Shown here piece by piece: positions 19,329-27,840 of a stretch of 64,000 nucleotides of DNA (positions are counted from its first letter, which is position 1; every line of letters starts with the position of its first letter). The position numbers were made by a program, and so were the translations under genes. This DNA is from Zoogloea sp. LCSB751 (lineage in GTDB: Bacteria > Pseudomonadota > Gammaproteobacteria > Burkholderiales > Rhodocyclaceae), in the NCBI RefSeq assembly GCF_002028455.1, contig NZ_MWUM01000008.1, forward strand, positions 62,001 through 126,000. Direction: 5' to 3'. The notes under the pieces were generated by a model. It saw only the letters and a program-made list of their open reading frames with translations, was not told the origin of the DNA and did no database searches.

Positions 19329-22300
19329 TCAGAAGCGCAGGCTGCCCTGCAGCAGCGCGGTGCGCTGTGGGTAGAACAGCGGAATCTTCGGGTCGCCGTT
19401 CAAGTCTGTATTCTGAAAGCGGAATTGACGATCAAATATATTGTAAATGCCCAATGAGACGGTCAGGCGATTACTTGCCACGGGGATCGAGAAACGCAGG
19501 TTGGTCACCGAGAACTTCGAGCTGGCCGCGGTTTCGCCAGCGGTGCTGGAGAGGCGCGCGGCATGCTGGTCGACAGTCCAGTGCTCAATGAGGGTGTCGG
19601 TGGGGCCAGTCTTGATCCACAGGCGAGCCGGCAGCAGATCGGTGCGGACCTTGTACGGATTGAAGCTGTCGCGCAGGGCGGTGTCCTCTCGGGCTTTGAT
19701 TTCTTCGTGACGCCATTCGAGACTGAACGCGACGCGCTGGCCGAAAGGCAGCGTGATGTGGGCGCGATGGAGTTGTTCTTTCCAGGGTTCCAGATCAAGA
19801 GTGCTGCTGAGGCCTGGCATCGGTACATCCATGTGGCGGGCTGAAACCTCAACTCCAGTATTGATGCCACCGCCGAAACTCTGTTCGATGCCGAACGCCG
19901 CACGCCGCCAACGGGTGCCGTTAGTGTCGTCGAACGCTTGGTTGAAGCCGGCGAACTGCGTGGGCGCGAGGCTTTCCCGATCGTATTTTGAGCCCGAGAC
20001 GCCCTGTATGAACGCGGCGCGCACGTTGGTGCCGCTCGCAAGCCGGGCGACGATGCCCAGCTTGCCGTTGAGGCGTTCGCTCTGCGTGTTGTCGAGTTCG
20101 CTCAGACGGATATACTCGGCACCGCCGTGTAGTGTGACGGTCGGGTGGAGACGCCACTGGCCATAGCTGAATACGGTGTCGCGGTCGCCCCTGAGCTTCG
20201 TTGTCGGCAGTGTGTAAGTGCCCAGCACCATGCTGGGGTCCGCACTGGAGGCAAAGGACAGGTTGATGTTTTGGGTGCCGGACAGGCGGAAGGCGCTGGC
20301 ACCCACGGCGATACTGCCGCGCTCCCGTTGCAGGGAATACAGGGCCGACATCCCCTTGCTGCGCTGTCCCAACGTCGCATCAAAGTTATTGTCCAGGCCC
20401 TCGCTCTGGAAGAGTTCCAGCGCGCTTTCGCGGATGCGCTGAGTGTTGACCTCGGCAATGAATTCTTCGCCGTTGCCGAAGGCGTGGCGCAGGCCGATAC
20501 GCTGCAGGTCGTTGATGATGCGATGGTCCGTGCCGATCGGACCGTCGAACAGGGATTTGTCGATATCGCCGCTGTTGCGCTCGGTATGGCGGATTTCACC
20601 CAGCAGCATGGTGTCGGGTGTCAGCGCAAGCTGCGCATTGATCCGGCCACCACTGAGATGGGTGTCGGCCATGCGTTCGTTGAGGCCGCGGCCCCGGTAG
20701 TCGAAGGCGCCGAGGGAGATCTGTCCGCGCTCCCAGGAATGGGACGCCACCACGCTGCCTGACTGCGTGTCTCGGCTGCCGCCCGCCAGGGTGGCGGCGA
20801 AGCGATCAGGCTTGCGGTCGAAGAAGGCGGTGGCTTCCTCCGGTGATGCCGCACGAGGCCCGTCGAGGATGGGGAGCGGTGGCATCACGAACTGGGGGGG
20901 CAACGGCCACTGGCCGATGGGCTGGCGCAGTTGCGCCTGCAGCAGTTCTCCCAGGCGCGCCGTCTCGAAACGCGGCGTCTCCGCATAGGCGTCGGCCAGC
21001 AGACGGTGAGCCGCCGCGCTTTGGACGTCGTCCTCGATCGCGTTCATGGCCGTGGCCTGGGCGGCGGCGGCGAAGCCCACCTGTTGATAGGCTGCACCGA
21101 GATTGGCCGTGCGGGCAGCCCGGTCCTGGTCGAGCAGTTCGCTGGAGCGCAGCACGTTGCGGTTGTCATTGCGGAGCAGGGCCTCCTCGCCATTGCGGAT
21201 GGCGGCCAGTGGCTCACGCTCGAGAAGCTTCAGGAATGCGTCGAAATACCAGGGGGTCGGCGAGGCCGGGTCGAGGCGGCGGGCCAGATCGAACTGGGCG
21301 CCGGCCACCTTGTTGCGGGCTTCTTCCAGATAGGCCCGGCCCAGGTAGCTGCGGAGCTCGGCATTGCTGGGGTCGAGAAGGGCGGCGATTTCGACCTCGC
21401 GACGCCCACCTTCGGTGTCGCCCAGACGCATGAGCGCCAGTCCGAGCCCGAAATGCGTCAGCGGATCACTATCGTCGGCTTCGAGTGCCGTGACGAAGTC
21501 GGTGCGGGCCGCCTCGGTCTCGCCGTGCAGCAGGCGGGCGAAGGCGGCCAGAGCACGGGCACGCCGGGTGTCGGGGTCCAGGGCCAGAACGCGGCGGGCG
21601 GCTTCGCCGCCGGCTGCGCCGTGGCCAAGGCTCAGCTCGAGCTCGGCGCGGCGTGCCCATGCAACCGCGTCGTTGGGGGCCAGCAGGGTGGCACGTTCGG
21701 CTACGTTCAAGGCTTCCGGCAGGTGGCGGGTGGCCTGCAGGGTGTAGCTCAGGGCCAGATGGGCGGCAACGGATGCCTCGTCGAGGTCCATGGCCCGTTG
21801 GGCGGCGGCTTCCGCCAGCGTATTTTCGTTACGTGCCACGTGTACGATGGACTCGATGGCCGCCAGCGACGGGTGGCGCTCCCCTGCGCGGGAGGTGAGC
21901 AGGGCCGTGGCTTCGTCGACCCGCCCCAGGCCTAGCAGAATGCCCGCCTTGAGCGCTGCAACGGCGGGGTCGGATACCGGTGCCGACCCGAGGGTGTCGA
22001 GGGCTGCCAGGAAATGCCCGCGGTCGGCCTCGCGTTGAGCCGTCTCAAGCGTTCGTCGTAGCGCTTCGGGCTGGCGGGCAAGTTCGTTGGCTCCGAGGCG
22101 TGCAACCTGGGGGTAGTGAATGGCCCAGGCGACGGCATCCAGCGGGCGAACGGAGATAGTGCCGGGGGCGCTGCCTGCGTGCGCCTCGATGGCCTCGCCG
22201 GGCCCCAGGACTCTTTCGCCGGCGGCATTGCCCGTGCGGACACGGCCTTCTGCCACCACGACCTGGGCCTCCTGCTCATGGCTGGCGACGGTGAATTCGG

Positions 22301-22721
22301 TGCCATCCACCAGCGCATTGACGAACGGTGTGATAACGCCGAAGCGCTTGCTGAAGCGGCTGATGACATGAACGATGCCCTGGCTGAGGCTCAGTTCGCC
22401 GTTATCGGCGGCCGGCGGCAGTGTCAGAGTGGTGTTCTGATCGAGGCGGACCAGAACGTTCTGGCTCAGCACCACCGCTGCACGACCGGGGCCACGCACG
22501 GCAAGCTGGTCGCCGGGGCACAGGGTCTGGCGTGGTGTTGCGGTTTGCCAGTTGCCGCCTGCGCTGCTGCGGACTTCGACCCGTCCTTCGAGGGCTGTCA
22601 GCGTGCCGGCCTTCTGTTCGCAGGCGTCCGCCTCCAGCGCCATGATGGCGAGAGCGACCGCCAGGCCGAGCTGGCGGGGGCGTAGTGAAAAATTGCGCTG
22701 AGCGGGGAAACTTGGCTCCAT
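19329..22721 (-). CDS. FecR domain - TPR - outer-membrane beta-barrel fusion protein
   Basis: About 1130 residues. ATG 22721 was chosen; a TTG at 22760 would add 13 residues. A signal peptide (RQLGLAVALAIMALEADA) is followed by a FecR-type domain (about 35-170) with VEVRSSAGGNW, LCPGDQLAV, FGVITPFVNALVDGTEFTV and VAEGRV. TPR repeats span about 190-570 (for example LTHFGLGLALMRLGDTEGG). From about 640 to the end, amphipathic strands resemble the barrel of TonB-dependent receptors (FSIPVASNRLTVSLGIYNIF) and the protein ends in Phe (LQGSLRF), the outer-membrane signature. No plug domain or TonB box is visible. It is downstream of the CHASE2 cyclase on the same strand. Confidence 0.85.
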   Translation of the reverse strand: MEPSFPAQRNFSLRPRQLGLAVALAIMALEADACEQKAGTLTALEGRVEVRSSAGGNWQTATPRQTLCPGDQLAVRGPGRAAVVLSQNVLVRLDQNTTLTLPPAADNGELSLSQGIVHVISRFSKRFGVITPFVNALVDGTEFTVASHEQEAQVVVAEGRVRTGNAAGERVLGPGEAIEAHAGSAPGTISVRPLDAVAWAIHYPQVARLGANELARQPEALRRTLETAQREADRGHFLAALDTLGSAPVSDPAVAALKAGILLGLGRVDEATALLTSRAGERHPSLAAIESIVHVARNENTLAEAAAQRAMDLDEASVAAHLALSYTLQATRHLPEALNVAERATLLAPNDAVAWARRAELELSLGHGAAGGEAARRVLALDPDTRRARALAAFARLLHGETEAARTDFVTALEADDSDPLTHFGLGLALMRLGDTEGGRREVEIAALLDPSNAELRSYLGRAYLEEARNKVAGAQFDLARRLDPASPTPWYFDAFLKLLEREPLAAIRNGEEALLRNDNRNVLRSSELLDQDRAARTANLGAAYQQVGFAAAAQATAMNAIEDDVQSAAAHRLLADAYAETPRFETARLGELLQAQLRQPIGQWPLPPQFVMPPLPILDGPRAASPEEATAFFDRKPDRFAATLAGGSRDTQSGSVVASHSWERGQISLGAFDYRGRGLNERMADTHLSGGRINAQLALTPDTMLLGEIRHTERNSGDIDKSLFDGPIGTDHRIINDLQRIGLRHAFGNGEEFIAEVNTQRIRESALELFQSEGLDNNFDATLGQRSKGMSALYSLQRERGSIAVGASAFRLSGTQNINLSFASSADPSMVLGTYTLPTTKLRGDRDTVFSYGQWRLHPTVTLHGGAEYIRLSELDNTQSERLNGKLGIVARLASGTNVRAAFIQGVSGSKYDRESLAPTQFAGFNQAFDDTNGTRWRRAAFGIEQSFGGGINTGVEVSARHMDVPMPGLSSTLDLEPWKEQLHRAHITLPFGQRVAFSLEWRHEEIKAREDTALRDSFNPYKVRTDLLPARLWIKTGPTDTLIEHWTVDQHAARLSSTAGETAASSKFSVTNLRFSIPVASNRLTVSLGIYNIFDRQFRFQNTDLNGDPKIPLFYPQRTALLQGSLRF

Positions 22722-22886
22722 TACAACTGTACCGGATCGAATTTGTGGGGTCTTCGGCAAGACCGTGCAGATGCAATATTAACTGCAAATCTCTGCTGGA
22801 TGCGTATCGGTTCGATGTTTAAGTCATTGTCTTATTGAGAAAAAATGCTAAGTGTATCGTTCTGTTACGCAACTTTCGGCGTAGGC
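22722..22886 (-). promoter_or_regulatory. AT-rich leader upstream of the FecR-TPR-barrel gene
   Basis: This 165-base gap between the cyclase stop and the FecR-barrel start is markedly AT-richer than its surroundings and probably carries a promoter. A loose dyad (TGTAT, six bases, GTTAC near 22852-22868) is only a weak match to a CRP site, and I do not call it one. Confidence 0.3.
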
Positions 22887-24881
22887 TTACTTGCTGGTCA
22901 TGACAATGTGCCCGTCCCTGTCGGGTAGCGCTGAGCCGGCCAGGTGGTCATGACAGCGCTGCAGATAAAAGCGGGCGGGGCCGTCGTTCGGCAGGTGTTC
23001 CAGCACATGCTGCAGGTGAGCGACTGCGGCTTCTGGCGCATCGCTGATGTAGGCCGTGCGGGCGGTCTCGAAGGCTTCTGTCAGCCCCGCCGCGAGCGGG
23101 GTGGGCAGGATTTCGTGGAGCTCGAGCGGCGCGCGCTTGCCGACCAGGGCGAAGGCTCCGAGGGCGCGTGCATAGCCGTGTTTGGTGCTGTCACGGCCGT
23201 GGGATACGACGGCCGCTGACGCCAGGATGTGCGTTCCGAGGGGCTTGTTGCCGCCCTGGATACGGCTCGATGTATTGACGATGTCGCCGACCACCCGCAG
23301 TTCCCGGTGTTGGTCGCTGCCGACCTCGCCCAGAAAGACCGGTCCGTAGTGGAGGCCGAAGCGCGTCTTCAGGGCGCCTGGCGTGTTTCCCTCGTTCATG
23401 CAGCGGTGCAGGGCCAGGGCGGCGGCGCGGGCCCTGCTGCAGGCGTCTGCGGCGGAGTCGTCGGCGAGCCACAGGCACATGGCGGAATCGCCGACGATGT
23501 CCATGACATGACCGCCATGAGCCTCCACGAGGGGGATGAAGATCGCGAAGTAACGGTTGAGCGTGTCGCGGGTGGCTTCCGGGCTGAGGCCTTCGGACAG
23601 GCTGGTATAGGACTCGATATCGCTGCACAGACATACGCCGTGGGCCGTGCGGCCGCCGTCATGGCCCTGCAGCAACGCTGCGAGCTTGGCGTTGCCTTGG
23701 CTGCTGAGACCCCGGTCGAGGGCCCTGATGAGCTGGCGTTCCCGTTGCCGGGCGGCGCGCATGTGCAGCGTGAGGCCGCCGGCCATGGCAATCAGTGGTG
23801 CAATGGCGGCGGGCAGGATGACGGGCAACCAGAGATGGGCCCAGGTGAAGCAGGCATAGGCGACGGCGAGCCAGCCGAGGGCCAGGCCCACCGTGATTGC
23901 CAGGGCCTGCCGGGTACTGGCCAAGCGCCACGGCAGCGCGAGCAGCAAGCCCCAGGCCAGCACGCCGGCGGCCATGCCGGCCGGGGGCGGACGCTCCAAG
24001 CTGGAATCCTCGAGCAGGTTGCCGAGTGCGGTGGCGCACAGCTCGACACCGCTGATGTCGAGGCCGTCGGGCGTGCTGTAGGGCGTCCGGAACATATCGG
24101 CCTGGCGCGACTGGTTGAACTCGGAAAAGCCGATCAGCACCGCCTTGCCGCGGAAGGCCGCGTCTCCGGCGGCCGGGTCGGCCGCCAGTTCGAGGGCCGT
24201 GGAGTAGGGGATGGTGCGGATGCTGCCGATGGGGCCGTAGAGGTTGAGGATGCGGCGTTGCCCGTCGTGCTGCCCTTCGTTGCCATGGCCCATGCGCCGG
24301 GCCATCAGAAGGGGGAGCGAAGGCCGGTCGCCGACGCTGGGGACGGCGCTCCAGAATTCGATGACGCCGTCCGGGGTTTTCGGCATGATGAAGGGGCCGC
24401 TGGCCCAGGCCGCATCGCGCAGCAGGGGCTGGGCCTGGGTCAGACGATCCACGCTGGCCAGGACTTCGCCGCGGGGGCCGGTGACGGACTCGCGGGTGAT
24501 GCCCTCGATGAGCGTCACGTTGCCTGCCCTGCGCAGGGCGTCGGCCAACGCCCGGTCGTCGGCGGGTTCGCGTTCCCTTTCGAACAGCACATCGAAACCG
24601 ATGGCTTTCGCGCCCCTCTCGGCCAGGCCATTCACGAGACGTGCATGCAGGCCCCGGGGCCAGCGTTCGGGACGGGGAGACTGGCCGAGGTCCCGGGCCG
24701 AGCGGGAATCGAGGGTTATAATCGTGACCGATTCGGGTGCCGGGCGAGGACCACGGAGCGCATAGAGCAAATTGAGGCCTGCGCCGTTCTCCAATTCCTG
24801 GGCTGGCGAGAAGAAAACCACCGCCAGCACCAGCAATGTGGTCAGCAGGAGTCCAGCGAGGGGTTTGTCTGGGAACGGCAT
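22887..24881 (-). CDS. CHASE2-domain class III adenylate/guanylate cyclase
   Basis: 664 residues. An N-terminal transmembrane helix (about 8-25) precedes an extracytoplasmic CHASE2 sensor (about 35-295) with VTIITLDSRSARDLG, AKAIGFDVLFERE and the VLIGFSEFNQSRQADMFRTP segment. Three further transmembrane helices follow (about 305-380). The class III catalytic domain (about 415-585) has metal-binding Asp in CSDIESYTSLSE and HVMDIVGDSAMCLW, and VVGDIVNTSSRIQ for transition-state binding. Adenylate rather than guanylate product is inferred from the cAMP-type regulator next door. Divergent from that regulator with only 43 bases between the start codons. Confidence 0.93.
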   Translation of the reverse strand: MPFPDKPLAGLLLTTLLVLAVVFFSPAQELENGAGLNLLYALRGPRPAPESVTIITLDSRSARDLGQSPRPERWPRGLHARLVNGLAERGAKAIGFDVLFEREREPADDRALADALRRAGNVTLIEGITRESVTGPRGEVLASVDRLTQAQPLLRDAAWASGPFIMPKTPDGVIEFWSAVPSVGDRPSLPLLMARRMGHGNEGQHDGQRRILNLYGPIGSIRTIPYSTALELAADPAAGDAAFRGKAVLIGFSEFNQSRQADMFRTPYSTPDGLDISGVELCATALGNLLEDSSLERPPPAGMAAGVLAWGLLLALPWRLASTRQALAITVGLALGWLAVAYACFTWAHLWLPVILPAAIAPLIAMAGGLTLHMRAARQRERQLIRALDRGLSSQGNAKLAALLQGHDGGRTAHGVCLCSDIESYTSLSEGLSPEATRDTLNRYFAIFIPLVEAHGGHVMDIVGDSAMCLWLADDSAADACSRARAAALALHRCMNEGNTPGALKTRFGLHYGPVFLGEVGSDQHRELRVVGDIVNTSSRIQGGNKPLGTHILASAAVVSHGRDSTKHGYARALGAFALVGKRAPLELHEILPTPLAAGLTEAFETARTAYISDAPEAAVAHLQHVLEHLPNDGPARFYLQRCHDHLAGSALPDRDGHIVMTSK

Positions 24882-24924
24882 GGGGCGGAGGTCAGAACTG
24901 TTCGGTCATGGGGGAAAGTCGGTG

Positions 24925-25572
24925 ATGTATCTTGAGCGGGTGGATCTGTTTGCAGGCCTGAATGACACGCAGGTCAAGACACTGAAGGAGCGTTCGCGCA
25001 TACGCAGCTTTGCGGCCAACACCATCGTGGTCAACGAGGGTGATGAGGGCAGCAGTCTGTTCGTCGTGCAAAGCGGGTCGCTCAAGGCTTTTCTCACCGA
25101 TAACAGCGGGCGGGAGGTCACGCTGTCCCTCCTCGATCCGGGGGATTACTTCGGTGAGCTGGCCCTGCTGGACGATTCGCCCCGCTCCGCCTCGGTGATT
25201 GCGGTGACCCGGAGCGAAGTGTTGCAGATTCCACGTACTGCTTTCCTGGGGTTGATCGAGTCCGACCCGACCTGCATGCAGACCGTGGTGCGCAACCTCG
25301 TGGCGCGGATCCGCCTGCTTACCGACAACGTGCGGGCGCTGGCGCTCGTCGATGTGTTCGGACGGATCTCCCGGCTCTTCGAAACGATGGCCGTCGAGCG
25401 GGACGGCATCACGCTGATCGATCGCCGCCTGACTCAGCAGGATCTCGCCAACATGGTAGGCGCCTCGCGGGAAATGGTGAATCGCATCCTCCGCGATCTG
25501 GTGGCTGGTGGTTACATCGAGATCGAGCAGCAACGCATCATCCTGTGCAAGAAACTGCCGCAGAGCTGGTGA
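24925..25572 (+). CDS. CRP/FNR-family regulator with a CRP-like cAMP pocket
   Basis: 215 residues from ATG 24925, preceded by GGGGGAAAG; the frame also runs upstream into cyclase antisense. The cyclic-nucleotide domain (about 8-125) holds DYFGELALLDDSPRSASV, matching the phosphate-binding cassette of cAMP receptors (Glu, Arg and Ser conserved). No FNR cysteines are present. The C-terminal helix-turn-helix LTQQDLANMVGASREMVNRI has the S-R-E-x-x-x-R contacts of E. coli CRP, predicting TGTGA-type half sites. Divergent from the cyclase gene, which suggests the cyclase product is its ligand. Confidence 0.92.
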   Translation: MYLERVDLFAGLNDTQVKTLKERSRIRSFAANTIVVNEGDEGSSLFVVQSGSLKAFLTDNSGREVTLSLLDPGDYFGELALLDDSPRSASVIAVTRSEVLQIPRTAFLGLIESDPTCMQTVVRNLVARIRLLTDNVRALALVDVFGRISRLFETMAVERDGITLIDRRLTQQDLANMVGASREMVNRILRDLVAGGYIEIEQQRIILCKKLPQSW

Positions 25573-25674
25573 CGCGGCAGGGGGTGAGCGCAGTCTGGTG
25601 GGATAAAACCCTTTTGGCAATGAGGAAATTTATCACGCCTGGACTACACTGAAAGCATGGAGGGGAGGCATATC

Positions 25675-25890
25675 ATGAGCTTTATCGATTCGCCCATCAG
25701 CCGTTGCGAAGCGGTCCGCGAGATGGTCCTGACCGACCAGACTCAGCGTCAGTGTGCTCTGGAGCATGGTTGTCCGCCCGGCCGGGAGTGCCCGCTGGAC
25801 GGTTGTTTCGCCGAGATTTCCGGGGTGACCGAAGCTGTCACGCTCGGTGAGTTGGCCGCCGCCGAGACGGCCTGTCACCGCAAGGCCTGA
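25675..25890 (+). CDS. Small Cys-rich protein (71 aa)
   Basis: 71 residues. ATG 25675 is chosen because GGAGGGGAGG lies just upstream; ATG 25657 would remove that site from use. Seven Cys, five of them in a central cluster (QCALEHGCPPGRECPLDGCF), suggest a metal-binding or disulfide knuckle. The C-terminal part is helical (VTLGELAAAETACHRK). Function unknown. It lies 102 bases after the CRP-like gene and directly before another small gene, so it may be cotranscribed with either. Confidence 0.65.
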   Translation: MSFIDSPISRCEAVREMVLTDQTQRQCALEHGCPPGRECPLDGCFAEISGVTEAVTLGELAAAETACHRKA

Positions 25891-25897
25891 CCGTATC

Positions 25898-26098
25898 GTG
25901 GCCAATCGTACGCTCGGCACGCGCCAGAAGCTGGTGTTCCGCAATCCGGATGGAGTGCGGCAGGGCGTGCCGCGCAATCCGCTGGTCGTACCGGCCCTGC
26001 AGCGCAAGGCCGGGCCCCACGAGAAATCGCCAGGGGCCAAGCGCCAGGAAGCCAAGCGCTCCCTGCTCAAACAATTGCTGGGCCAGCACAAGCCGTAG
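25898..26098 (+). CDS. Small basic protein (66 aa), unknown function
   Basis: 66 residues from GTG 25898, seven bases after the preceding stop. It is very basic, with a central RNPLVVPALQRKAGPHEKS and a Lys/Arg/Ala tail (QEAKRSLLKQLLGQHKP). Short proteins with an RNP-(L/F)-V ... KAG-H-K pattern are common hypothetical proteins in Burkholderiales and relatives, from memory. Its TAG stop is provided by the first unit of a palindromic repeat. Confidence 0.5.
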   Translation: MANRTLGTRQKLVFRNPDGVRQGVPRNPLVVPALQRKAGPHEKSPGAKRQEAKRSLLKQLLGQHKP

Positions 26099-26161
26099 GG
26101 GCGAATTCATTCGCCCCCGGACTTGATTCAAGCGGCAACGGGCGAATGAATTCGCCCCTAC
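26095..26161. repeat. Palindromic dispersed repeat, copy 2 (perfect pair)
   Basis: Two 22-base units in perfect inverted orientation occupy 26095-26116 and 26140-26161. Each unit is itself palindromic (GGGCGAAT-TC-ATTCGCCC core). The spacer holds a further CTTGA-T-TCAAG palindrome. The leftmost unit contains the stop codon of the upstream small gene. It lies between convergent genes and can fold as a strong terminator-like cruciform. Confidence 0.85.
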
Positions 26162-26189
26162 GAGGGGGTTGCCCCATCGGGCACTTTGC

Positions 26190-27059
26190 CTACTTCAGGT
26201 TCAGCTTCTCGAGCAGTCCGTCGAGTTGATCCAGGCTGCCGAACTGGATTGTTACGGCGCCGATCCCTTTCTTGTTGGCCTTGATCTTCACCGTCGCACC
26301 GATCCGGTCGGCGATGTCTTCCTGCAGGCGCAGGATGTCCCGGTCGGGCAGCGGGGGCGGCAGCTTGCTCTTGGGGTTGAGGGCCTGGTGCACCAGACGC
26401 TCGACGTCGCGTACCGACAGGCCTTTGGCGGCGATCAGGTTGGCCAGGCCGATCTGGGTGGCGCCGTCGAGGGGCAGCAAGGCGCGGGCGTGGCCCATGT
26501 CGATGTCGCCGGCCATCAGCAGTTCCTGCACCGGCGGGGCCAGTTGCAGCAGGCGCAGCAGGTTGGAGGCGGCCGGGCGGGAGCGCCCGACGGCGTCGGC
26601 AGCCTGCTGGTGGGTCATGCCGAACTCGTCGATGAGGCGCTGGATGCCAGCTGCTTCTTCGAGGGGGTTGAGGTCTTCCCGCTGGATGTTCTCGATGAGG
26701 GACATCGCCAGCGCGGCTTCGTCGGGAATCTCCCGCACCAGGCAGGGCACCGCCGACAGGCCGGCGATCTGCGCGGCGCGCCAGCGCCGTTCGCCGGCGA
26801 TGATCTCGTAGCGCTTGGCATCGAAGGCGCCACCGATCTGGCGCACCAGGATGGGTTGCATGACCCCCTGGGATTTGATGGAGGCGGCCAGTTCCTCCAG
26901 GGAGCCCGGATCCATGCGCGTGCGCGGCTGGTATTTGCCCGGCTGCAGTTCGGAGGCGGGCAGGATCTGCAGTTCGCCCTCGGCCTTTTCCGGCTCGGCA
27001 TTGCCGCCGAGTAGCGCGTCGAGACCGCGGCCGAGGCCTTTGAGTTTCGGAGATGCCAT
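26190..27059 (-). CDS. parB: Chromosome partitioning protein ParB
   Basis: 289 residues. The N-terminus KLKGLGRGLDALLG is typical. The CTPase/ParB box shows YEIIAGERRWRAAQIAGL and ENIQREDLNPLEEA, followed by a HTH with MTHQQAADAVGRSRPAASN and a C-terminal dimerisation region. It loads at parS and spreads as a CTP clamp. Eight bases downstream of parA; last gene of mnmG-rsmG-parA-parB. No TGTTTCACGTGAAACA-type parS was seen in this window. Confidence 0.98.
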   Translation of the reverse strand: MASPKLKGLGRGLDALLGGNAEPEKAEGELQILPASELQPGKYQPRTRMDPGSLEELAASIKSQGVMQPILVRQIGGAFDAKRYEIIAGERRWRAAQIAGLSAVPCLVREIPDEAALAMSLIENIQREDLNPLEEAAGIQRLIDEFGMTHQQAADAVGRSRPAASNLLRLLQLAPPVQELLMAGDIDMGHARALLPLDGATQIGLANLIAAKGLSVRDVERLVHQALNPKSKLPPPLPDRDILRLQEDIADRIGATVKIKANKKGIGAVTIQFGSLDQLDGLLEKLNLK

Positions 27060-27067
27060 GGTGTCGG

Positions 27068-27838
27068 TTAGAGAGTTTTGACCCGCTGGATCAGTTCTTT
27101 GGCGAAGGCCAGGTAGGCCTGGGCGCCCTTGGCGCTGCGGTCGAACACCACGCCGGGCACGCCGTGGCTGGGGGCCTCGGCGAGGCGCACGTTACGCGGC
27201 ACGACCGCCTTGAAGACCTTGTCGCCGAAGTGCGATTCGAGTTGGGCGGAAACCTGCTGCTGCAGCGTTACGCGGGGGTCGAACATGACCCGCAGCAGGC
27301 CGATGATGCCCAGCTCGCGGTTCAGGTTGGCGTGCACCTTCTTGATCGAGTTGACCAGGTCGGAGAGCCCTTCCAGCGCGTAATACTCGCACTGCATCGG
27401 GATGATGACGCCGTGGGCTGCGCACAGGCCGTTGAGGGTCAGCAGCGACAGGGAGGGCGGGCAGTCCACGAGGATGAAGTCGTATTCCTGGGCATGCAGC
27501 GCGAGGGCGTCGCGCATGCGGTTCTCGCGCCGCTCCAGGCCGACCAGCTCGACTTCGGCGCCGGCCAGGTCGCGGTTGGCGGGAATCACGTCGTACTTGC
27601 CGGCCTCCGAGCGCACGCGTGCCTCGGCGACGGTGCACAGGCCGACCAGCAGGTGATAGACCGACTTGCCGAGGGTGCGCTTGTCGATGCCGCTGCCCAT
27701 CGTCGCGTTGCCCTGGGGGTCCAGGTCGATCAGCAGCACGCGCTGCTTGGCGGCGGCCAGGCCGGCGGCCAGGTTGACGCAGGTGGTCGTCTTGCCGACC
27801 CCACCCTTTTGATTGGCGATGCAGAAAATGCGGGCCAT
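27068..27838 (-). CDS. parA: Chromosome partitioning ATPase ParA (Soj)
   Basis: 256 residues with the deviant Walker A motif KGGVGKTTTCVNLA at the N-terminus, DLDPQGNAT (Walker A') and FILVDCPPSLSLLT (Walker B). It forms nucleoid-bound ATP dimers that move ParB-parS complexes. It starts two bases downstream of the rsmG stop. Confidence 0.98.
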   Translation of the reverse strand: MARIFCIANQKGGVGKTTTCVNLAAGLAAAKQRVLLIDLDPQGNATMGSGIDKRTLGKSVYHLLVGLCTVAEARVRSEAGKYDVIPANRDLAGAEVELVGLERRENRMRDALALHAQEYDFILVDCPPSLSLLTLNGLCAAHGVIIPMQCEYYALEGLSDLVNSIKKVHANLNRELGIIGLLRVMFDPRVTLQQQVSAQLESHFGDKVFKAVVPRNVRLAEAPSHGVPGVVFDRSAKGAQAYLAFAKELIQRVKTL

Positions 27839-27840
27839 GC

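Noticed and set aside
22722..22760. TTG start at 22760 for the FecR-barrel gene
   Set aside because: Possible but lacks a ribosome site; ATG 22721 gives a normal signal peptide.
22852..22868. CRP-like site upstream of the FecR-barrel gene
   Set aside because: Only a partial dyad (TGTAT and GTTAC half sites) compared with TGTGA-N6-TCACA; too weak to annotate.
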